A stretch of DNA of 46,566 nt from Vulcanimicrobiota bacterium (GTDB lineage Bacteria; Vulcanimicrobiota; Vulcanimicrobiia; Vulcanimicrobiales; Vulcanimicrobiaceae). Shown in pieces: positions 40,073-46,566 of this stretch. A program made the position numbers and the translations under genes. Location of the stretch: positions 1-46,566 of the forward strand of contig DAHUZB010000016.1 of NCBI GenBank assembly GCA_027306785.1, read 5' to 3'. The notes beneath the pieces are model-generated. The model had not been told where the DNA came from. It did no database searches and was given only the letters and a program-made list of their open reading frames with translations. Within the stretch, counting starts at the first letter, position 1. Every line of letters begins with the position of its first letter.

Positions 40073-41029
40073 GTGCCCAAGCGTAAAGCATCGCGGCGCC
40101 GCGCCGCTCGCCCCTCCTGGATCGCCCCGGTCCTGCTCCTCGCGATCGCCGCGTTCGCCGCCTGGTTCCTCTTCCGTCCCGCGCACCGGCCCGCGCGGCA
40201 CGCACCGCACCGCGTCGCCGTCGCCACCGCGAGCCCGACGCCCGAGCCGACGGTCGCCGCGACCCCGACCGCCACCCCGTCACCCGCCGCCACGGCGAGC
40301 GCCACCCCGACCGAGACGCCGAGCCCCGCGCTCGCACCGAGCGCCGCCGCCTCGGCCGCCGCGGTGAGCGGACCCAAGCTCGCGCTGATCGTCGATGATT
40401 GCGGGCAATGGATATCGACCGAGCGCGGCTTCATCGCGCTGCCGATCCCGATCACGCTCTCGGTGCTGCCCGACGTGCACGGCACCACCCTCATCGCGCA
40501 CGAGGCGGCTGCGGCGGGCAAAGGCGTGATGCTGCATCTGCCGATGGAGACGATCTCCGGACTGAATCCGGGCCCCGGCAAGGTGACGACCGAGATGACC
40601 GACGCGCAGATCACCGCGCGCGTGGAGAGCGACCTCGCGCAAGTGCCGCTCGCGGCGGGCGTAAACAATCACGAGGGCAGCAAGGCCACCGCCGATGCGC
40701 GCGTAATGCGCGACGTGGCCGAGGTACTGAAATCGCACGGCGACCTGTTCTTCATCGATTCGCGCACGAGCGCCGCGACCGTCGGCGCGCGGGTCGCGGC
40801 CGAGGTCGGCATTCCCACCGCCTCGCGCGACGTCTTTCTCGACGATAAAGCGAACGTCGCCTACGTAGAAGGCCAGCTGCGCGAAGCCGCCGCCGTGGCT
40901 AAGCGCACCGGCAGCGCGATTGCGATCGGCCATCCGCGACCGAGCACGCTCGCCGCGGTGCAAGCAATGATTCCCGAACTACAGGCCGAGGGAATTCATT
41001 TCGTGCTCGCGCAGAGCCTCACGCACTAG
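40073..41029 (+). CDS. Divergent polysaccharide deacetylase family protein (YibQ-like)
   Basis: The 318-residue protein starts at a GTG with a basic N-terminus and one membrane anchor (WIAPVLLLAIAAFAAWFLF). About 60 residues of Pro/Thr/Ala linker follow, then a divergent polysaccharide-deacetylase domain of the YibQ type: KLALIVDDCGQWISTERGFI, ITLSVLPDVHGTTLIAHEA, KGVMLHLPMETISGLNPGPG, AGVNNHEGSKATADARVMRD and FFIDSRTSAATVGARVAAEV. It is probably anchored in the membrane with the domain in the periplasm or wall space; the family's exact substrate is not defined. The stop overlaps the convergent HxlR gene by 4 bp. Confidence 0.88.
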   Translation: MPKRKASRRRAARPSWIAPVLLLAIAAFAAWFLFRPAHRPARHAPHRVAVATASPTPEPTVAATPTATPSPAATASATPTETPSPALAPSAAASAAAVSGPKLALIVDDCGQWISTERGFIALPIPITLSVLPDVHGTTLIAHEAAAAGKGVMLHLPMETISGLNPGPGKVTTEMTDAQITARVESDLAQVPLAAGVNNHEGSKATADARVMRDVAEVLKSHGDLFFIDSRTSAATVGARVAAEVGIPTASRDVFLDDKANVAYVEGQLREAAAVAKRTGSAIAIGHPRPSTLAAVQAMIPELQAEGIHFVLAQSLTH

Positions 41030-41373
41030 TCGCCGACGGGCATCCAGCGCTCGGCCCACTGGCCGATCGCATCCATCGCGCCCTGGAGCTCGGCTCCGGC
41101 GCAGGTGAGCTCGTAGACCACTTTCACGGGCGAACCGGGCTCCACGTGGCGCGCGATCAGACCCGCGCCCTCGAGTTCGCGCAGGCGCTCGGTCAAAAGG
41201 CGGTCGGAGATGCCGGGAATCGCGCCGAGCAGCTCGTTGAAGCGCCGCGGCCCGGCCAGCAGCACGCGGATGACCGCGCCCGTCCATCGTCGCCCGATCA
41301 ACTCGACCGCGCGGTGAAAGCGCGGGCAGAGCATCCCGTCGAGCTGGTGTTCTTGCGTCTGCGTGCTTGCCAT
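41026..41373 (-). CDS. HxlR-family transcriptional regulator
   Basis: The 115-residue winged-helix protein has the HxlR/DUF24 hallmark Cys near the N-terminus (MLCPRFHRAVELIGRRWTGA) and the wing helices RFNELLGAIPGISDRLLTER with LRELEGAGLIARHVEPGSP. LTCAGAELQGAMDAIGQWAE follows, as in the family. Such proteins often sense electrophiles or redox change through the N-terminal Cys. It is divergent from a 3-hydroxyisobutyrate-dehydrogenase-like gene at 41471; the 97-nt gap contains CTTAC-N5-GTAGG (41398-41412), a possible operator. Autoregulation and control of that dehydrogenase are likely but inferred. Confidence 0.92.
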   Translation of the reverse strand: MASTQTQEHQLDGMLCPRFHRAVELIGRRWTGAVIRVLLAGPRRFNELLGAIPGISDRLLTERLRELEGAGLIARHVEPGSPVKVVYELTCAGAELQGAMDAIGQWAERWMPVGD

Positions 41374-41470
41374 TCGTTCGTGTTCTCCGCCCCTAGCTTA
41401 CCATAAGTAGGTTGAAGGCACAAATCGCGTTGAAACCGCGCCCTTTCGCCTGGTTTTGGAATAGGACGTC

Positions 41471-42316
41471 ATGACATTTCGCACCGTTGCATTTTTCGGA
41501 GCCGGTATGCTCGGCTCGGGGTTCGTCAAATCGCTGCGCCGTCAGGGCTATGCGGTGAATGTTTGGAATCGCAGTCACGAGAAGGCGCAGGCGCTCGAAG
41601 CGACCGGCGCGCGCGCGTTCGCCGATGCGGCCGATGCCGCGCGCGACGCCGACATCGTGCATCTGTGCGTGCGCGACGATGCCGCGGTCGACGCGATTCT
41701 CGATGCGGCGCTGCCCGGCATGCGCGCGCAGACGCCGGTGATCGATCACACCACGGTGCTGCCGAGCGGCGTCGTCGCGCGAGCGGCGCGCCTCGATGCG
41801 GCGGGACACCCGTTTCTGCACGCGCCGGTCTTCATGGGACCGCCGCAGAGCGAGAGTGCGACCGGCACCATGCTCGCCTCGGGTCCGCGCGCGCGCTTCG
41901 ACCAACTCGAACCGCACCTCGCGAAGATGACGGGCAAGGTGGTCTACCTCGGTGAGCGCGCCGACGTGGCCGCGGTGTACAAGCTGATGGGCAACTTGAT
42001 GATCCTCGCGACGGTCGGCGGGCTGCGCGATCTCTTCGCCTTCGCGCAGGCCAACGGCGTCTCCAAAACCGATGCCTACACGCTCTTCGACTTCTACAGC
42101 CCGCAGGGGCAGATCGAAGGCCGCGGCAAGCGCATGGCCGAGAACGCGTTCGAACCCGCGTGGACCGTCGACATGGCGCTCAAAGACGCGAATCTGATGC
42201 GCGCGGGTGCGAGCGGCACCACGCTCGCCGTCGTGGATGCGGTGGTCGGCGAACTGGAACGCGCCATCGCCGACGGCGCGGCCGGGCTCGACCTCGCCGC
42301 GATCGCTCGCGATTAG
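41471..42316 (+). CDS. 3-hydroxyisobutyrate-dehydrogenase-like NAD(P) oxidoreductase
   Basis: The 281-residue beta-hydroxyacid-dehydrogenase-family protein has the N-terminal dinucleotide motif AFFGAGMLGSGFVKSL, NVWNRSHEKAQAL, and DHTTVLPSGVVARAARLDAA (the D-x-S/T-T-V-x-P segment). HAPVFMGPPQSESATGT follows (substrate site, where G-G-x-x-x-A-x-x-G-x-L is usual). The catalytic Lys is in AAVYKLMGNLMIL, where the family has K-x-x-x-N. The C-terminal all-helix domain holds WTVDMALKDANLMRAGA. It could act on a small hydroxy acid or as an imine reductase; the motif set does not separate these. It is divergent from HxlR, which probably controls it. Confidence 0.88.
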   Translation: MTFRTVAFFGAGMLGSGFVKSLRRQGYAVNVWNRSHEKAQALEATGARAFADAADAARDADIVHLCVRDDAAVDAILDAALPGMRAQTPVIDHTTVLPSGVVARAARLDAAGHPFLHAPVFMGPPQSESATGTMLASGPRARFDQLEPHLAKMTGKVVYLGERADVAAVYKLMGNLMILATVGGLRDLFAFAQANGVSKTDAYTLFDFYSPQGQIEGRGKRMAENAFEPAWTVDMALKDANLMRAGASGTTLAVVDAVVGELERAIADGAAGLDLAAIARD

Positions 42317-42810
42317 GGCGAGGGCGTCGGCTCCGGTAGCGGTTCGTCGAAGGGCAGCGGCGTGCGGCGGGGCAGCGGTGAGCCGGTCCAGACCGGGCGC
42401 GGCGTCGGCGTCACCGTCGGGGTGAAGACCACGTTCGGAGCGACTTGCGGGGCCCCGGGCGCAAACGGGGTCGGCGTGGCCACCTCGGGCGGTAGCTCGC
42501 GCACGTCGAGCACGCGGGAACGCGCGTCGTAGGTGACGTTTAGTCCGAGCTCGCGGAGCAGCGGTCCGAGCGCAACGTAGGTGTGATCGAGGCGCGTCGG
42601 CACGGGTGGCAGCAAGAGCACGCTCACGCGGCGGCCGTCGCGCACCACGATCAGGCGTCCATCGGCGATCCAGGCGCGGTCGGCGACGCGGCTCAGCAGC
42701 GGCGCCGCGGGTCCGACGACCCGGCCGTCTTGCGCGAGCACCGGCGTATAGGCCCGAATGCGGCGCCCGTCGAGGCGGACGCTGACCGGCGGGGGAGGGT
42801 ATACGGTCAC
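42313..42810 (-). CDS. Copper-amine-oxidase-N-like (stalk) domain protein with Pro/Thr tail
   Basis: The 165-residue protein has a domain of the copper-amine-oxidase N-terminal type: VSVRLDGRRIRAYTPVLAQD, GRLIVVRDGRRVSVLL and LGPLLRELGLNVTYDARSRV. This has the repeated pattern of I-x-V-x-x-x-G-x-x-L and V-P-x-x-x-x-x-x-x-L-G. From about residue 108 it continues as a Pro/Thr-rich tail (TPTPFAPGAPQ, TPTVTPTPRPVW). No signal peptide is visible, although such domains are usually outside the cell; the GTG start at 42810 may therefore be wrong or export may be unusual. It overlaps the dehydrogenase stop by 4 bp. Function unknown. Confidence 0.65.
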   Translation of the reverse strand: MTVYPPPPVSVRLDGRRIRAYTPVLAQDGRVVGPAAPLLSRVADRAWIADGRLIVVRDGRRVSVLLLPPVPTRLDHTYVALGPLLRELGLNVTYDARSRVLDVRELPPEVATPTPFAPGAPQVAPNVVFTPTVTPTPRPVWTGSPLPRRTPLPFDEPLPEPTPSP

Positions 42811-42833
42811 GTCACGGCGATATACGGCTAGCG

Positions 42834-43694
42834 ATGCCGCGACTCATCTCGGCCCTGCGCGAAGCGGGCCTGCGCTTCTCGCGCGACGGCTGCGCCTTCC
42901 TCGCCCAGGCCGTGGCCTTCAACGCGATCTTCGCGCTCTTTCCGCTCGTCGTGCTGATCCTCGCCGCGGCGTCGTACGTGTATCCGGAGGCGCAGACGCG
43001 CGTGCTCGCCTTCTTCGACACGTTCAGCCCCACGCTGCACGGCTTCATCGCCGCGAACCTGCAGTCGTACATCTACGGGCGCGGCATCTCGAGCATCATC
43101 GCGTTCGTCTTCCTGGTGTGGTCGGGCAAGAATCTCTTCATGGGCCTCGCCTATGCGCTCGATCGCGCGCTCGGCGTGCCCAAAGGGCGACCGCTGATCC
43201 ACAACATCTTGCTCTCGCTCGTGATGCTGCCGGTGATGAGCGTGCTGATCCTCATCGCGATGGCGTTGCCGGTGATTCTCTCGATCGTGATGTACGTCAC
43301 CGATGTCCCCGATCGTCAGAACCTCACCCACCTCGGCGCCTACGGGATCTCGCTGCTGCTCGTCTTCGCCGCCTCGATGCTGCTCTATCACTTTTTGCCG
43401 AATCGGCGCATGTCGTGGCGCTTCTCGCTGCCCGGTGCGACGGTCGTCGCGGTGCTCTGGCCGATCGTGCAGTACGCGTTCACGCAGTACACGTTGCACG
43501 TCAACTTCACCGAAATCTACGGCGCGCTCTCGGTTCCGCTCGCGCTGTTGCTCTGGTTCTACGTGATGGGATCCACGTTTTTCTACGGAGCGGAATTTTC
43601 GGCGGCGTGGCATGCGCACTCGGGCCGCGAACGGATTCCGCTCGTGGTCGACGTGATCGAGCCGGATGCCGACACCGTCCCCGTCGAACGATAG
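42834..43694 (+). CDS. YihY/virulence-factor-BrkB family membrane protein
   Basis: The 286-residue inner-membrane protein has about six spans and YihY-family blocks: RDGCAFLAQAVAFNAIFALF near the N-terminus, LVWSGKNLFMGLAYALDRAL, LLYHFLPNRRMSWRFSLPGA (the P-N-x-x-x-W-x-x-x-x-x-G-A segment) and YGALSVPLALLLWFYVMGST with FFYGAEFSAAW. The family was once called ribonuclease BN; it is now thought to be a transporter or envelope protein of unknown role. The start is in a divergent pair with 42810. It is followed after 4 nt by the hydrolase at 43699. Confidence 0.93.
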   Translation: MPRLISALREAGLRFSRDGCAFLAQAVAFNAIFALFPLVVLILAAASYVYPEAQTRVLAFFDTFSPTLHGFIAANLQSYIYGRGISSIIAFVFLVWSGKNLFMGLAYALDRALGVPKGRPLIHNILLSLVMLPVMSVLILIAMALPVILSIVMYVTDVPDRQNLTHLGAYGISLLLVFAASMLLYHFLPNRRMSWRFSLPGATVVAVLWPIVQYAFTQYTLHVNFTEIYGALSVPLALLLWFYVMGSTFFYGAEFSAAWHAHSGRERIPLVVDVIEPDADTVPVER

Positions 43695-43698
43695 TCCG

Positions 43699-44385
43699 AT
43701 GCCGATCTTCTGCTTCATTCACGGTGCGGGCTGCACCGCCGACGTCTTCGCCGCGCAGCGCGCCGCGTTTCCCGATGCGCTCGCGCTCACGCTTCCGGGT
43801 CATACGACGCCCGGCGCCCCGGCGAGCATCGCCGCCTTCGCCGATGCCGTCGCGGAAGAATTGGAGCGACGCGGCGCGCGCGACGTCGTCCTCGTGGGGA
43901 GTTCGATGGGCGGCGCAATCGCGCTCGAACTCGCGCTACGCGCGCTGCCCGCGGTGCGCGGCGTCGTCCTGATCGGCTCGGGAGCACGGCTGCGCGTGGC
44001 GCCCGCGATCTTCGAAGCGATCGAGGCCGACTTTCCGGCGGCGGCTCGCATGCTTGCGGGCTACTTCTTCGCCGAGCCGAGCGCCGAACGGATCGATGCC
44101 GCGGTCGCCGCGATGCTCGCCGTCGGCCCGGAACAGACCGTGCGCGATTTCGCCGCCTGCAACGCGTTCGACGTGACCGAGCGGCTGGGCGAGATCGCGG
44201 TGCCGCTGCTCGCACTCGTGGGCGAGCGCGACGTGATGATGCCGCCCAAATTCTCAGCGTTCGTCGCCGACCGGGTCTCGGGGGCGACGACGCGAATACT
44301 GCCCGGAGCCGGCCACCTCGCCATGATCGAGTCCCCGGCCGAGACGAACGAAGCGCTACGCTCGTTCATTACCCAGTTGTCGTAA
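43699..44385 (+). CDS. Alpha/beta-hydrolase
   Basis: The 228-residue cytoplasmic alpha/beta-hydrolase has FIHGAGCTADVF with the oxyanion region, ALTLPGHTTPG, and the nucleophile elbow DVVLVGSSMGGAIALEL (Ser). The acid is in LALVGERDVMMPP and the His in PGAGHLAMIESPAE. All three triad residues are present. It resembles MenH-like and esterase-type hydrolases, so the substrate is open. It probably shares a transcript with yihY. The start at the ATG at 43699 replaces a longer reading frame that overlaps yihY. Confidence 0.88.
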   Translation: MPIFCFIHGAGCTADVFAAQRAAFPDALALTLPGHTTPGAPASIAAFADAVAEELERRGARDVVLVGSSMGGAIALELALRALPAVRGVVLIGSGARLRVAPAIFEAIEADFPAAARMLAGYFFAEPSAERIDAAVAAMLAVGPEQTVRDFAACNAFDVTERLGEIAVPLLALVGERDVMMPPKFSAFVADRVSGATTRILPGAGHLAMIESPAETNEALRSFITQLS

Positions 44386-44413
44386 GAACCGCCGTCCCGA
44401 AAAAAGGAGTGCC

Positions 44414-45430
44414 GTGCGCCGCCTCGTTGGTGTTCTCTTGCTCTGTTCCGGTCTCGCCCTGATCGCGGCCGCGCCCCCCGCAGCGAAACCCAGTCCCGCC
44501 CCCAAACCTTCGCCGAGCGCCGCCGCGAGCGCGACGCCGGTGCCGACCGGGCCGAAGATCGTGATCTACGACTTCCAATCGCCGAGCGATCTCGATCCGA
44601 AATACGGCGGCGCGGTGGCGCAAGTCTACGCCCAGGTGATGCAGCACGTGGGCGGCGTGCAGATTCTGCCGACGCCCAAAGATATCAAGCGCGAGGATTA
44701 CTCCAAGTACGCGCACTCGCGCGGCGCGGATTATTACATCAGCGGCTATCTGCAGCCGATCGGCGACAGCATCGCGATCGTCTCGCAGATCTACGACGTG
44801 AACGACGGCATCAGCGTCTATTCGCAGACCGCGCAGGTCACGAGCATGCAGGACGTCGGCTCGCAAGCGCTGACCGCGCGCCAGATCATCTTGCAGGCGG
44901 CGGGCGTGGATCGCCCGCAGATCGCGGCGCCGCAATCGACGCCGACGCCGAGCGCGACGTCGGGCGCGTCGCTCTCGATCACGAACGTGCTCGGCAGTCT
45001 CTTCAAAGGCAAGAGCAAGCCCGCGCCCGCGAAGACCGCCGAACCGGTCAAGAAACCGGCGCGCGGCGTGCTGATCGCGCGCGTCTACGGCAACGCGGCG
45101 GGCGGCGATCTCACCACCGCCACCGACGAACTCTATCGCGGAATGAACGACCACTATCGCACGCAGATGACGAACGTGAACAGCATCGCGATCGCGAAGG
45201 ATGCCAATACGGCCTGCGGCATGCATCGCGATAACACGATCGCGGGCGGCCGTCTCGACGTCGCGCGCGAAGGCGGATTCCGTCCGCACGACGTCTACAC
45301 GTTCACGCTGGATATCTATACGTGCTTCGGTGCGAAGCTCTACACCGACAAGCAGACCGATCCGGATCGCGCGAAGGTCGTGCGCGAAGCCGTTGCCGCG
45401 TACGCGAAAGCGCACCCGGGCAACAACTAG
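44414..45430 (+). CDS. Exported protein with TolB-N-like domain
   Basis: The 338-residue protein has a signal peptide (RRLVGVLLLCSGLALIAAAP), a Pro/Ala/Ser linker and a domain reminiscent of the TolB amino-terminal/FlgO fold. That domain is IVIYDFQSPSDLDPKYGGAV, VQILPTPKDIKREDYSKYAH and SRGADYYISGYLQPIGDSIA, in which a periplasmic domain begins with a strand and an A-D-x-x-x-x-G stretch. A second linker (APQSTPTPSATSGAS) separates a C-terminal segment with KDANTACGMHRDNTIAGGRL and YTCFGAKLYTDKQTD, containing two Cys that may pair. The GTG at 44414 follows AAAGGAG. Function unknown. It converges with rimM (4-bp overlap). Confidence 0.65.
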   Translation: MRRLVGVLLLCSGLALIAAAPPAAKPSPAPKPSPSAAASATPVPTGPKIVIYDFQSPSDLDPKYGGAVAQVYAQVMQHVGGVQILPTPKDIKREDYSKYAHSRGADYYISGYLQPIGDSIAIVSQIYDVNDGISVYSQTAQVTSMQDVGSQALTARQIILQAAGVDRPQIAAPQSTPTPSATSGASLSITNVLGSLFKGKSKPAPAKTAEPVKKPARGVLIARVYGNAAGGDLTTATDELYRGMNDHYRTQMTNVNSIAIAKDANTACGMHRDNTIAGGRLDVAREGGFRPHDVYTFTLDIYTCFGAKLYTDKQTDPDRAKVVREAVAAYAKAHPGNN

Positions 45431-45945
45431 TCCTCGTCGAGCAGGCCGGGCGGAACGTCGACGACGATGCGCCCGGCCGCCGTGTCGATCTCGCGGACGA
45501 ACGCGTGCACGAGCGGCAGCATGCGGCCCGCCACGATGAGCATATCGCTTGCCGGATAGTGTTCGACGCGCGTCACGGGGCCGTACGCGCGGCCGTCCAC
45601 GTCGATCACCTCGCAGCCGACCAAGTCCACATCGAGGTACTCGCCCTCGCCGATCTCGAGCAGCTCGCGGGGCGCGAAAAATTCGCCGCCCACGAAGCGC
45701 TGCGCCGCGGTCGCGTCGGGAACGCCGTCGAACGCGACGAGCAATCGCCCGCCGTGCTCGCGCACGCTCGCCAAGCGCACGACCTCGCTGCGGCCGTTCA
45801 CGTCGAGTCGAATTTCGGCACCCGGAGAAAAGACGGCGCGACCCGCGCTGGTCGGGTCGCACTTGAGTTCACCGCGAATCCCGAACAGGCCGGCGATGCG
45901 GCCGATCGGGTGTTCGTTACTCGGCGTCTTCCGCGCCTTGGTCAT
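45427..45945 (-). CDS. rimM: Ribosome maturation factor RimM
   Basis: The 172-residue RimM assists 30S maturation by binding S19. The N-terminal domain starts HPIGRIAGLFGIRGELKCDP (typical G-x-I-x-x-x-x-G-i-x-G-x-l-k-v). The linker and C-terminal PRC-barrel are YLDVDLVGCEVIDVDGRAYG and YPASDMLIVAGRMLPLVHAF, with the final RIVVDVPPGLLDED (P-x-G-L-L). It overlaps the khpA 3' end by 29 bp. In many bacteria rimM is followed by trmD and rplS; here the next gene is convergent and unrelated, so the operon ends at rimM. Confidence 0.95.
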   Translation of the reverse strand: MTKARKTPSNEHPIGRIAGLFGIRGELKCDPTSAGRAVFSPGAEIRLDVNGRSEVVRLASVREHGGRLLVAFDGVPDATAAQRFVGGEFFAPRELLEIGEGEYLDVDLVGCEVIDVDGRAYGPVTRVEHYPASDMLIVAGRMLPLVHAFVREIDTAAGRIVVDVPPGLLDED

Positions 45946-46465
45946 ACGCGGCGGCTTCTTCCTTGTCGAGAATATCGACCGAGACGCGGCTTTCGGCGGT
46001 CGCGCGCACGATGGTCCGCAGCGCTTGCGCGACGCGGCCGTTGCGCCCGATCACCTTGCCGAGATCGTCCGGATCGACGACGAGTTCGATCACCGGTTTG
46101 CCGTCTTCGTCGACGAAGAGTTCGACCGAGGTTTCTTCCGGCTTCTGCACGAGCTTCTTCGCCATGAAACCGAGCAACACGGTCGCGCGGCGCTGCGATG
46201 CCCACGGATCGCTCGGCTGACGGCCGCGTTCGCGACCGCCGCCGCCGGCGGCACCGGCGCTGCGACGACCGCCTTGGTCGCCGCCGCGAGGCTTGCCGCC
46301 GCCGCGCGACGGACGCTCGGTCCGCGGCGCGCGCGCTTCTTCGGGTTCGATCTCGTCGATGATCTTCTCGTTCGAAGCGATCTTGCGAGCGCCTAAGGTC
46401 GAACGACGTTCGGACTCGTCGGCATCCTCGCCGAAGAGACCGAACTCGTCATCGAACGCGCTCAT
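45917..46465 (-). CDS. khpA: KhpA-like KH-domain RNA-binding protein with long RG-rich extension
   Basis: The C-terminal 80 residues are KhpA: VELFVDEDGKPVIELVVDPD, then DLGKVIGRNGRVAQALRTIV with the G-K-V-I-G-R-x-G-R nucleotide loop of KH domains. KhpA is an RNA-binding factor usually of about 75-80 residues, placed between rpsP and rimM, exactly as here. This protein has an additional N-terminal region of about 90 residues that is acidic first (DDEFGLFGEDADESERR) and then rich in Arg/Gly (SRGGGKPRGGDQGGRR; GGGGRERGRQ), likely disordered. The ATG at 46465 overlaps the rpsP stop by one base (TAATG). It overlaps rimM by 29 bp. Confidence 0.9.
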   Translation of the reverse strand: MSAFDDEFGLFGEDADESERRSTLGARKIASNEKIIDEIEPEEARAPRTERPSRGGGKPRGGDQGGRRSAGAAGGGGRERGRQPSDPWASQRRATVLLGFMAKKLVQKPEETSVELFVDEDGKPVIELVVDPDDLGKVIGRNGRVAQALRTIVRATAESRVSVDILDKEEAAAYDQGAEDAE

Positions 46466-46566
46466 TACTCTTTGCCTTCGTTTTTCGGCTTACGCTTGGT
46501 CGTCGGGATCGGGCCGCGATCCATGATGCCCTTCTCGGCGAACAGGCGACGGACGGTCGCGGTCGG
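46465..46566 (-). CDS. rpsP: 30S ribosomal protein S16 (C-terminal part, partial)
   Basis: The last 33 codons reach the window edge: PTATVRRLFAEKGIMDRG then PIPTTKRKPKNEGKE. P-T/S-x-T-V-R-x-L-x-x-x-x-G-I is the C-terminal helix of S16, and a basic tail follows. Its position before khpA-rimM is the conserved order. The stop overlaps the khpA start by one base. Confidence 0.88.
   Translation of the reverse strand, partial: PTATVRRLFAEKGIMDRGPIPTTKRKPKNEGKE

Noticed and set aside
40200-40375. Tandem-repeat-like CCGACGCCCGAG/GCCACCCCG sequence
   Set aside because: It is the coding sequence of a Pro/Thr/Ala linker in the YibQ-like protein rather than an intergenic repeat or CRISPR; spacing is irregular.
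1-46566. CRISPR array, prophage or conjugation module
   Set aside because: No regularly spaced direct repeats, cas genes, phage structural genes or relaxase were seen on either strand.

Overview
The window is high-GC, densely packed bacterial chromosome of about 46.6 kb with many 4-bp ATGA/GTGA overlaps. The organism is probably a soil-type lineage outside the well-studied phyla. A ydaO-type c-di-AMP riboswitch, an adenosylcobalamin-dependent class II ribonucleotide reductase, a yqeG-aroE pair and an rpsP-khpA-rimM operon fit a Terrabacteria-like group such as Eremiobacterota/WPS-2. This placement is inference; no rRNA or marker set is present to prove it.

Layout. (1) 1-5.3 kb, minus strand: a serA-phosphatase-bacterioferritin-cobC-cobT-cobS operon joining serine synthesis to lower-ligand assembly of cobalamin; the end of a likely cobalamin-binding transporter protein converges on it. 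(2) 5.3-7.6 kb, plus strand: a truncated aldehyde dehydrogenase, a class II aldolase and an EAL phosphodiesterase in one overlapping operon, then tRNA-Ser(GGA) and a terminator. (3) 7.8-12.3 kb, minus strand: a compact operon of a haem-oxygenase-like (possibly di-iron) protein, a circularly permuted ATP-grasp ligase, a GT2 glycosyltransferase, a PaaK/CapK-like adenylating enzyme and a SnoaL-like protein. It looks like a small uncharacterised biosynthetic cluster. (4) 12.4-17.6 kb: aroE/yqeG, divergent from nrdJ, with paired NrdR boxes over the nrdJ promoter.

(5) 17.6-27.0 kb is an accessory region with uneven base composition. It holds hipBA with a near-consensus sigma70 promoter, a decayed IS256-family transposase, a 44-bp exact repeat of the 3' end of an AraC gene, a DUF5677-like protein, an orphan HTH protein, a DUF4375 protein, small ORFs, and then AraC/NmrA, YdeI-like, peptidase-like and CPXCG genes. 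(6) 27.1-34.4 kb: a DUF6544-like protein, a frameshifted ribosome-hibernation factor translationally coupled to an acyl-CoA-synthetase-beta-like fragment, an M50 site-2 protease with CBS domains, a secondary alcohol dehydrogenase, an adenylate cyclase with a degenerate receiver domain, psuG and an exported protein.

(7) 34.5-38.0 kb: a c-di-AMP riboswitch precedes a sucrose-phosphate-synthase-like GT4 and a sucrose-phosphatase-like HAD, with a convergent GH1 beta-glucosidase. This suggests second-messenger control of a disaccharide osmolyte. (8) 38.0-46.6 kb: exported MsrA, a short CaiB-type CoA transferase, membrane and envelope proteins (YibQ-like, YihY, copper-amine-oxidase-N-like, TolB-N-like), an HxlR regulator, a 3-hydroxyisobutyrate-dehydrogenase-like enzyme, and rimM-khpA-rpsP running off the edge. 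The clearest functional links are cobalamin supply with the B12-dependent NrdJ, and serA with a phosphatase resembling metal-independent phosphoserine phosphatase.
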